Made by a program: the position numbers and the translations under genes | The notes under the pieces: model-generated | What the model was told of the DNA's origin: nothing | Seen by the model: the letters and a program-made list of their open reading frames with translations, nothing else | The model's database searches: none | Shown here: piece after piece, positions 1-5,148 of the stretch | Numbering within the stretch: position 1 is the first letter of the stretch | How the letters are laid out: every line of letters begins with the position of its first letter | NCBI GenBank assembly: GCA_903644035.1 | Contig: CAHJXG010000598.1 | Span: 1-8,972, forward strand | DNA length: 8,972 nucleotides | From: Rhodospirillales bacterium | GTDB taxonomy: Bacteria; Pseudomonadota; Alphaproteobacteria; Acetobacterales; Acetobacteraceae | Direction: 5' to 3'

Positions 1-1041
1 AAGCGGCAGCACGTGGGTGATCAGGTCGTCGATGTTGATCTTGCCCTCCATGTACCAATCGACGATGCGTGGCACGTCCGTGCGGCCGCGGGCGCCGCCG
101 AAGGCGCTGCCCTGCCAGACCCGGCCGGTCACGAGCTGGAACGGCCGGGTGCTGATCTCCTGGCCCGCGCCGGCCACGCCGATGATCGTGCTCTTGCCCC
201 AGCCCTTGTGCGCGCATTCCAAGGCCTGGCGCATCAGGGTGGGATTGCCGACGCACTCGAAGCTATGGTCGGCGCCGCCCTTCGTAAGATCCACGAGGTG
301 GGGCACGATGTCGCCGCTGACCTCCTTGGGATTGACGAAGTGCGTCATGCCGAACTTCTCCGCCAGCGCGCGGCGGCCCGGGTTGATGTCGACGCCCACG
401 ATCATGTCGGCGCCGGCGAGCTTGGCGCCCTGCACGACGTTCAGCCCGATGCCGCCCAGGCCGAACACGACGACGTTGTCGCCAGGCTTCACCTTGGCGG
501 TGAAGATCACGGCGCCCACCCCGGTGGTGACGCCGCAGCCGATGTAGCAGATCTTCTCGAACGGCGCGTCCTCCCGGACCTTGGCGAGGGCGATCTCCGG
601 CAGGACGGTGAAGTTGGCGAACGTCGAGCAGCCCATGTAGTGCAGCACCGGCTTGCCCTGGAAGCTGAACCGGCTGGTGCCGTCCGGCATCAGGCCACGT
701 CCCTGCGTCACCCGGATCTTCTGGCACAGGTTGGTCTTCTGGCTGAGGCAGTAGTCGCATTCCCGGCATTCCGGGGTGTAGAGCGGGATGACGTGGTCGC
801 CCTTCTTCAACATGCGGACGCCGGGTCCGACATCGACGACGATGCCGGCGCCCTCATGGCCCAGGATGGCGGGGAACAGCCCTTCCGGGTCGTCGCCGGA
901 CAGGGTGAACTTGTCGGTGTGGCAGATGCCGGTGGCCTTGATCTCGACCAGCACCTCGCCTTCCCGCGGTCCCTCAAGCTGCACGGTCTCGATGCTCAAG
1001 GGTTGTCCCGCGGCGTGGGCCACGGCGGCACGGACATCCAA
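1..1041 (-). CDS. frmA: S-(hydroxymethyl)glutathione dehydrogenase / class III alcohol dehydrogenase (3' end cut by window)
   Basis: Cytoplasmic zinc enzyme that oxidises S-hydroxymethylglutathione (the formaldehyde-glutathione adduct) to S-formylglutathione with NAD+. Reading leftwards, 347 codons are visible; the family is usually about 370 residues, so roughly the last 25 lie outside the window. Seen directly: catalytic-zinc ligands Cys40 (CHTD), His62 (GHE) and Cys169 (GCG); structural-zinc cysteines 92, 95, 98 and 106; the nucleotide-binding GLGGIG at 194-199, followed by Asp218, expected to bind the NAD ribose. Arg110 in CQKIR matches the class III arginine that binds the glutathione carboxylate, which favours this enzyme over an ordinary alcohol dehydrogenase. 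The protein starts MDVRAAVA from a TTG codon; no ATG fits, and a good ribosome-binding site lies 6 nt upstream. It is divergent from xoxF, consistent with removing the formaldehyde XoxF makes. Also named adhI or flhA in related bacteria. Confidence 0.95.
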   Translation of the reverse strand, partial: MDVRAAVAHAAGQPLSIETVQLEGPREGEVLVEIKATGICHTDKFTLSGDDPEGLFPAILGHEGAGIVVDVGPGVRMLKKGDHVIPLYTPECRECDYCLSQKTNLCQKIRVTQGRGLMPDGTSRFSFQGKPVLHYMGCSTFANFTVLPEIALAKVREDAPFEKICYIGCGVTTGVGAVIFTAKVKPGDNVVVFGLGGIGLNVVQGAKLAGADMIVGVDINPGRRALAEKFGMTHFVNPKEVSGDIVPHLVDLTKGGADHSFECVGNPTLMRQALECAHKGWGKSTIIGVAGAGQEISTRPFQLVTGRVWQGSAFGGARGRTDVPRIVDWYMEGKINIDDLITHVLPL

Positions 1042-1047
1042 GGTAAG

Positions 1048-1053
1048 CCTCCC
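1048..1053 (-). promoter_or_regulatory. Ribosome-binding site deciding a TTG start
   Basis: On the minus strand this reads GGGAGG, 6 nt before the TTG at 1041-1039. The only nearby ATG is in another frame (1037-1035) and would read MSVPPWPT, which does not resemble the family. The site therefore supports TTG as the real start of the glutathione-dependent dehydrogenase. Confidence 0.8.
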
Positions 1054-1085
1054 GGTTGATGGCCCGCACAGGCTAGCGGAATGCG

Positions 1086-1163
1086 CGCACGAATCCAGTC
1101 CTGTTGGCGGTTCGTCTGATATTGATATGTCTTGCTGCACCGCAGCATAGAAAGATTCGTGCG
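1086..1163. repeat. 10-bp perfect inverted repeat, arms 58 nt apart
   Basis: The left arm CGCACGAATC (1086-1095) and right arm GATTCGTGCG (1154-1163) are exact reverse complements. They lie about 68 bp apart, centre to centre, in the frmA-xoxF divergent promoter region. A shared pair of binding sites for a regulator of both genes is plausible. An RNA stem is less likely given the 58-nt loop, although the palindrome at 1133-1147 would sit within that loop. The repeat is seen; the regulatory role is inferred. Confidence 0.55.
1133..1147. promoter_or_regulatory. 15-bp palindrome TGCTGC-ACC-GCAGCA, candidate operator
   Basis: Perfect 6-bp arms surround a 3-nt centre. The palindrome lies between the arms of the 1086-1163 inverted repeat, near but not at its midpoint. 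Its size and symmetry suit a dimeric helix-turn-helix regulator. No protein can be assigned. Confidence 0.35.
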
Positions 1164-1193
1164 TTGTGCCGGGTTTTCGATCTTGGTCGCGTC

Positions 1194-1221
1194 TTGCCGG
1201 ATTGCGCATCGCCTGCATATG
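1194..1221 (+). promoter_or_regulatory. Weak sigma-70-like promoter candidate for xoxF
   Basis: TTGCCG (1194-1199) and CATATG (1216-1221) are 16 nt apart and would give an xoxF leader of roughly 110 nt. The -10 element matches the consensus at only three of six positions, so this is a guess at where the promoter might be. Confidence 0.18.
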
Positions 1222-1281
1222 GTGAGGGCCGGGCGTCCCGTTGCCGAAACGTGAGAAGGGCCTTGGCGCAGAGCGTAATGG

Positions 1282-1321
1282 TCTGCTGAACCGCAGAAGC
1301 AATCGGCCAAGGAAATTGGCC
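1282..1321 (+). promoter_or_regulatory. Two small hairpins in the presumed xoxF leader
   Basis: TCTGC (1282-1286) pairs with GCAGA (1293-1297) around a 6-nt loop. GGCCAA (1305-1310) pairs with TTGGCC (1316-1321) around the loop GGAAA. The second hairpin ends 6 nt before the ribosome-binding site, so it could protect the mRNA 5' end or affect initiation, or it could be a DNA operator. Neither resembles a riboswitch class I know. Confidence 0.35.
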
Positions 1322-1327
1322 ATACTC

Positions 1328-1334
1328 AGGAGGG
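1328..1334 (+). promoter_or_regulatory. Strong ribosome-binding site for xoxF (GTG start)
   Basis: AGGAGGG ends 5 nt before the GTG at 1340-1342. It fixes the start of xoxF there and not at the in-frame ATG at 1241, which would add 33 residues ahead of an otherwise normal signal peptide. Confidence 0.85.
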
Positions 1335-1339
1335 TTGAC

Positions 1340-3139
1340 GTGAAGCTCAAGAGAACTCTGCTCGGCTGCACGATGATGCTCGGCATGGCCGCGCTCGGCG
1401 CCGGGACGCCAGCGTCTGCCAACGACGAACTGCAGAAGCTGCAAGGCGACGCCAACCAGTGGGTCATGCCGACCGGCAACTACGCCAACCAGCGCTACAG
1501 TACCCTCGATCAGATCACCGCGGCCAACGCGTCGAAGCTGCACCCCGTATGGTCGTTCTCGACCGGCGTGCTGCGCGGGCATGAGGGCGGCCCGCTGGTC
1601 ATCGGCAACACGATGTACGTTCACACGCCGTTCCCGAACAACGTGTTCGCGCTCGACCTGAACGACAACGGCAAGATCATCTGGAAGTACGAGCCGCGCC
1701 AGGACCCCAGCGTCATCGCCGTGATGTGCTGCGACACGGTGAACCGTGGCGTCGCTTACGGCGACGGCAAGATCATCCTGAACCAGGCCGACGCGACGAC
1801 CGTGGCGCTCGACGCCAAGAGCGGCAAGGAACTCTGGCACGTCAAGAACGGCGACCCCGCCAAGGGCGAGACCATGACGATGGCGCCGATGATCGTGAAG
1901 GATAAGGTCTACGTCGGCATCAGCGGCGGCGAGTTCGGCACGCAGGGCCGCCTCACGGCCTACAACCTCAAGGACGGCTCGCTCGCCTGGAACGCCTACT
2001 CGGTTGGCCCGGACGAGCAGCTGCTGGTCGATCCCGTCAAGACGACCAACATGGGCAAGCCGATCGGCAAGGACTCGTCGGTGTCCACCTGGCAAGGCGA
2101 CCAGTGGAAGACCGGCGGCGGCAGCACCTGGGGCTGGTACTCTTACGACCCCGCCACCAACCTGATCTACTACGGGACGGGCAACCCCAGCACCTGGAAC
2201 CCGGTGCAGCGCCCCGGCGACAACAAGTGGTCGATGACCATCTTCGCGCGTGACGCCGACACTGGCATGGCGAAGTGGGTCTACCAGATGACCCCGCATG
2301 ACGAGTGGGACTACGACGGCATCAACGAGATGATCCTGGCCGACATCCCCGTGAAGGGGAAGATGACCAAGGCGCTCGTGCACTTCGACCGCAACGGGTT
2401 CGGCTACACGCTGAACCGCGAGACGGGCGAACTGCTGGTCGCCGAGAAGTATGACCCGGCGGTGAACTGGGCCACCCACGTCGACATGCAGACCGGCCGT
2501 CCGCAGGTCGTGGCGCAGTATTCGACGCAGGCGCAGGGCGAGGACAAGAACAGCCGCAACATCTGCCCGGCCGCCCTCGGGTCCAAGGACCAGCAGCCGG
2601 CTGCCTTCTCGCCCAAGACCGGCGTGTTCTACGTGCCGACCAACCACGTCTGCATGGATTACGAGCCGTTCAAGGTGTCCTACACCGCGGGCCAGCCCTA
2701 TGTGGGCGCAACGCTCTCGATGTATCCGCCGAAGGGCGAGAACAACCTCGGCAACTTCATCGCCTGGGACGCGGGCCAGGGCAAGATCCTCTGGTCCAAT
2801 CCGGAGCCGTTCTCCGTCTGGTCGGGTGCCTTGGCGACGGCGGGCGACATCGTGTTCTACGGCACGCTCGACGGCTACCTGAAGGCGGTCGACAGCAAGA
2901 GCGGCAAGGAGCTTTACAAGTACAAGACGCCGTCCGGCATTATCGGCAACGTCACGACCTACACGCATAACGGCAAGCAGTACATCGCCGTGCTGTCGGG
3001 CGTGGGCGGCTGGGCCGGGATCGGCATGGCGGCCGGGCTTGGCAACGACACCGATGGCCTGGGCGCGGTCGGCGCCTACAAGCAGCTGTCCAACTACACC
3101 CAGTTGGGCGGCGTGATGACCGTGTTCGGCCTCGACTGA
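1340..3139 (+). CDS. xoxF: Lanthanide-dependent PQQ methanol dehydrogenase XoxF
   Basis: Periplasmic quinoprotein that oxidises methanol to formaldehyde (some XoxF enzymes carry on to formate), using PQQ and a lanthanide ion, and gives electrons to a cytochrome c. It has 599 residues, normal for the family. Residues 1-27 form a signal peptide (KLKR, hydrophobic core, ASA before Asn28). The rest has the eight-bladed propeller pattern of repeated Trp/Gly motifs. Seen: adjacent Cys130-Cys131, the disulfide next to PQQ; Trp264 in the TWGW motif, expected to stack on PQQ; metal ligands Glu198 (GGEFG) and Asn282 (GTGNP); catalytic Asp324; and Asp326 in WDYDG. The second Asp is the XoxF signature for lanthanides; calcium-dependent MxaF has Ala there. 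The sequence style suggests clade XoxF5. It starts with GTG after a strong ribosome-binding site. The cytochrome and XoxJ genes follow directly, with no MxaI-like small subunit between them. Confidence 0.97.
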   Translation: MKLKRTLLGCTMMLGMAALGAGTPASANDELQKLQGDANQWVMPTGNYANQRYSTLDQITAANASKLHPVWSFSTGVLRGHEGGPLVIGNTMYVHTPFPNNVFALDLNDNGKIIWKYEPRQDPSVIAVMCCDTVNRGVAYGDGKIILNQADATTVALDAKSGKELWHVKNGDPAKGETMTMAPMIVKDKVYVGISGGEFGTQGRLTAYNLKDGSLAWNAYSVGPDEQLLVDPVKTTNMGKPIGKDSSVSTWQGDQWKTGGGSTWGWYSYDPATNLIYYGTGNPSTWNPVQRPGDNKWSMTIFARDADTGMAKWVYQMTPHDEWDYDGINEMILADIPVKGKMTKALVHFDRNGFGYTLNRETGELLVAEKYDPAVNWATHVDMQTGRPQVVAQYSTQAQGEDKNSRNICPAALGSKDQQPAAFSPKTGVFYVPTNHVCMDYEPFKVSYTAGQPYVGATLSMYPPKGENNLGNFIAWDAGQGKILWSNPEPFSVWSGALATAGDIVFYGTLDGYLKAVDSKSGKELYKYKTPSGIIGNVTTYTHNGKQYIAVLSGVGGWAGIGMAAGLGNDTDGLGAVGAYKQLSNYTQLGGVMTVFGLD

Positions 3140-3154
3140 GCCGACAGCAGCAAG

Positions 3155-3183
3155 CTCCGGCCGCGGCACGCCCGCGGCCGGAG
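3155..3183 (+). promoter_or_regulatory. 12-bp perfect GC-rich hairpin between xoxF and xoxG
   Basis: CTCCGGCCGCGG (3155-3166) and CCGCGGCCGGAG (3172-3183) pair perfectly around the loop CACGC. No T-run follows, so it is not a classic intrinsic terminator. It starts 15 nt after the xoxF stop and ends 8 nt before the xoxG ribosome-binding site. It could stabilise the 3' end of an xoxF-only mRNA or partly stop transcription, giving more dehydrogenase than cytochrome. The structure is seen; the effect is inferred. Confidence 0.6.
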
Positions 3184-3202
3184 TGACCACCGGAGACAAT
3201 GA

Positions 3203-3640
3203 ATGCGATACAAGTCACTGCTGGCCCTCTCGGGGCTGATCGGGATCGGGGCCGTGTCGGCCATCGCCGGGTCGTCCGGAGCCAAGGCGGAGAACGACCC
3301 GGTCTACGTGGTTCAGGAAGGCCATGTCGACCAGCATACGTTCAACGGCTACCGCCGCTACGGCGAGTCCTGTCATCGGTGCCATGGCCCGGACGGCGCC
3401 GGCAGCTCCTATGCGCCGAGCCTGACCGAGTCGCTCAAGCACCTGTCCTACGAGGACTTCACCAACGTCATCGTCAACGGGCGGCAGAACGTCACGAAGT
3501 CGCAGAACAACGTCATGCCGGCGTTCGGCACGACCGAGGACGTGGTGCTCTACATCGACGACATCTACGGATACTTAAAAGCCCGCTCGGACGAGAGGCT
3601 GCCGCGCGGACGCCCGAAGCGCATCGGCGATGACAGCTGA
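3203..3640 (+). CDS. xoxG: c-type cytochrome, electron acceptor of XoxF (XoxG type)
   Basis: Small periplasmic cytochrome c that should accept electrons from XoxF and pass them towards a terminal oxidase. It has 145 residues with a signal peptide of about 29 (ending AKA before Glu30). One heme site, CHRCH at 57-61, binds heme covalently through Cys57 and Cys60 with His61 as axial ligand. Met105 in VMPAFG is the likely sixth ligand. It resembles the family annotated as methanol-metabolism-related cytochrome c. The chosen ATG lies 7 nt after GGAG (3192-3195); an ATG at 3199 is in another frame. It lies 63 nt after xoxF, beyond the hairpin, and its end overlaps xoxJ by 11 nt. One Leu codon is TTA (3575-3577), rare in such GC-rich DNA. 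Functional pairing with XoxF is inferred from gene order. Confidence 0.88.
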   Translation: MRYKSLLALSGLIGIGAVSAIAGSSGAKAENDPVYVVQEGHVDQHTFNGYRRYGESCHRCHGPDGAGSSYAPSLTESLKHLSYEDFTNVIVNGRQNVTKSQNNVMPAFGTTEDVVLYIDDIYGYLKARSDERLPRGRPKRIGDDS

Positions 3641-4490
3641 CCTGGCCTTCAACTGGAGTCGTTCGCGTCGATTGAGGCATTCGTGGGCGGTCTGCCTGGC
3701 GGCACTTGGCGCATTGCTGGCCATCACCCCTGCGCGGGCACAACGTGCCGAGCTGATCTCCCGCACGGAACTACGCGTCTGCGCCGACCCGAACAACCTG
3801 CCGTTCTCCAACGAGGCGCGTGAGGGGTTCGAGAACAAGATCGCCGAGATCGTCGGTGCCGATCTGGGCCTGCCGATCAGTTACGTATGGTTCCCGCAGG
3901 TCACCGGCTTCGTGCGCAACACGCTGCGCGCCCGCGAATGCGACCTGATCATGGGCACCGTCAGCGGCGACGGGGTCGTCGACAGCACGAACCCCTACTA
4001 CCACACCGGCTACATGCTGGTGACCCGCGCCGCCGACGGGATCGCCGCGCGCTCGGTCGGTGACCCGGCGCTGGCCTCCAAAAAGTTCGGCGTGATCGCC
4101 GCGACGCCGCCGACCGACCTGTTGCTGCGGCACAACCTGATGAATCAGGTCCGCGCCTATTCGCTCCGCGTCGATACTCGGATCAGCAACCCGCCGCGTG
4201 CCATGCTGCAGGACCTCGTGGACGGGGTGATCGACGTCGCCCTGGTCTGGGGGCCGCCGGCCGGCTTTGCAATCAGCCGGGAGCACTTGCCGCTGACCGC
4301 CACCTTTATCGAGCCGGAGCCGAACGCGCCGCGGCTCGACTACCGCATCGCCATGGGCGTGCGCGCGAACGAGCCGGAGTGGCGGCGGCGGATCAACCAG
4401 GCCATCGGCAAGCGCCGGGCGGACATCGCCGCCGTGCTGTCGGACTACGGCGTGCCGATGCTGGACGAGCCGGGCCAAGCCGTGCCTTGA
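3630..4490 (+). CDS. xoxJ: XoxJ-type periplasmic substrate-binding-like protein
   Basis: Homologue of MxaJ/XoxJ, the quinoprotein-dehydrogenase-associated members of the periplasmic solute-binding protein fold. They are thought to bind and help activate the dehydrogenase rather than import a nutrient. It has 286 residues. A basic start (RSRRLRH) and a hydrophobic stretch to about residue 38 (ARAQ) form the signal peptide. The mature protein begins with the fold's usual ELRVCADPNNLPFSN, then a KIAEIVGADLG helix, GTVSGDGVVDSTNPYYHTGY in the hinge region, and DVALVWGPPAG in the second lobe. Cys51 and Cys104 are the only cysteines after the signal peptide and probably form a disulfide. The ATG lies inside the end of xoxG (11-nt overlap) with no clear ribosome-binding site of its own, suggesting translational coupling. 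No transporter membrane or ATPase gene is next to it, which fits the non-transport role. Confidence 0.9.
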   Translation: MTADLAFNWSRSRRLRHSWAVCLAALGALLAITPARAQRAELISRTELRVCADPNNLPFSNEAREGFENKIAEIVGADLGLPISYVWFPQVTGFVRNTLRARECDLIMGTVSGDGVVDSTNPYYHTGYMLVTRAADGIAARSVGDPALASKKFGVIAATPPTDLLLRHNLMNQVRAYSLRVDTRISNPPRAMLQDLVDGVIDVALVWGPPAGFAISREHLPLTATFIEPEPNAPRLDYRIAMGVRANEPEWRRRINQAIGKRRADIAAVLSDYGVPMLDEPGQAVP

Positions 4491-5029
4491 GACTTGCGGC
4501 CCTGGCGCTGACGATTGGCCTCTGGGCCGCGCCAGCCTGTGCGGACCCGAACGTGCCGGTGCCGGACGGGTATCGTCTGGAGAATTACCGGGCGCCGGTG
4601 CCCGACACGGTGCCGGGCGCCGCCGTGTTGCACATCCCCGCGATGCAGAAGCGGGTGGAGCGGGGCGACGCCGTTCTGATCGACGTGCTGCCGGCGCCGC
4701 GCCGGCCGCCAGCTATGCGCCCCGGCACACCGTGGCTGCCTGCCCGCCATCCCAGCCTTCCCGGCAGCCTCTGGTGGCCGGAGGTCGGACGAGGCGTGTT
4801 GCCGAAATCGGCAGAGGACTGGCTGCGGCTACGGCTGTACGCCGTCACCCGAAACGACCCTAGCCGTTTGGTCGTGTTCTTCTGCCTTGCGGATTGCTGG
4901 ATGAGCTGGAACGCCGCACGCCGGGCCGGCGAGATGGGTTTCCATGCCGCCTGGTTTCCCGAGGGCGTGGATGGCTGGCAAGCGGCGGGCTTGCCGACGC
5001 AGGACGCCTCGCCGGAGGAGCTTGAGTAG
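4487..5029 (+). CDS. Rhodanese-like PQQ-dependent catabolism-associated CXXCW family protein
   Basis: Periplasmic rhodanese-like protein of the kind found beside PQQ-dependent alcohol dehydrogenases; its biochemical role is unknown. I chose the TTG at 4487, which overlaps the xoxJ stop by 4 nt (TTGA), giving 180 residues. It begins MRLAALALTIGLWAAPACA, an ideal signal peptide cleaved before Asp20. The in-frame ATG at 4379 would add 36 low-complexity residues lying within xoxJ. Seen: the PDGYRLENYRAPVPD start typical of the family, a VLIDVLPAPRRP rhodanese-type strand (63-74), Cys133 and Cys137 followed by Trp138 in FFCLADCWMSWNAA, and a C-terminal WFPEGVDGWQAAGLP like the end of rhodanese domains. 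The two cysteines are separated by three residues here. Overlap and order place it last in the xox operon. The family call is firm; the start is likely but has no strong ribosome-binding site. Confidence 0.85.
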   Translation: MRLAALALTIGLWAAPACADPNVPVPDGYRLENYRAPVPDTVPGAAVLHIPAMQKRVERGDAVLIDVLPAPRRPPAMRPGTPWLPARHPSLPGSLWWPEVGRGVLPKSAEDWLRLRLYAVTRNDPSRLVVFFCLADCWMSWNAARRAGEMGFHAAWFPEGVDGWQAAGLPTQDASPEELE

Positions 5030-5148
5030 CAAGCCACGCCGCACTGGTTACCGGGACGCCTTATCGTCCGACTCGGACGCAGAGTTTCGGTATCCGGTGA
5101 CCCAGCCCGTCGAAAACAGGCAGTCGGAGCGATTCGGATGGTTTCAGC
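5030..5148 (+). other. Gap between the xox operon and the large gene, with a small hairpin
   Basis: The gap is 119 nt without a coding call. CGTCCG (5065-5070) and CGGACG (5074-5079) form a 6-bp stem with a 3-nt loop about 36 nt after the operon's last stop, followed by CAGAGTTT. This is a poor terminator, and I see no clear promoter for the next gene. If the large gene really starts at 5236, the gap extends to 206 nt. Confidence 0.35.

Larger units (their letters stand above)
1042..1339. promoter_or_regulatory. Divergent promoter region between frmA and xoxF
   Basis: This 298-nt stretch has no convincing gene and must hold the promoters of both divergent genes, unless transcription enters from outside. 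It contains a long inverted repeat (1086-1163) around a short palindrome (1133-1147), an AT-richer patch around 1117-1130 with a tandem TGATAT-TGATAT, and two small hairpins (1282-1297, 1305-1321) in front of the xoxF ribosome-binding site. I see no strong consensus sigma-70 or sigma-54 promoter. In methylotrophs, xox and mxa promoters depend on two-component regulators, but none of their genes is in this window. Confidence 0.7.

Noticed and set aside
13..1059. 348-codon open frame on the plus strand opposite the glutathione-dependent dehydrogenase
   Set aside because: It is antisense to a clearly identified enzyme; its composition (many His, Asp, Ala, Gly) is the usual reverse-strand shadow of GC-rich coding DNA.
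1073..3199. 708-codon open frame on the minus strand opposite xoxF
   Set aside because: It mirrors the codon structure of the highly GC-rich xoxF gene, has low-complexity Ala/Val/Arg/Asp composition and no recognisable domain. xoxF itself is unambiguous.
3771..4478. 235-codon open frame on the minus strand opposite xoxJ
   Set aside because: Shadow frame with no motif, lying entirely within xoxJ on the other strand.
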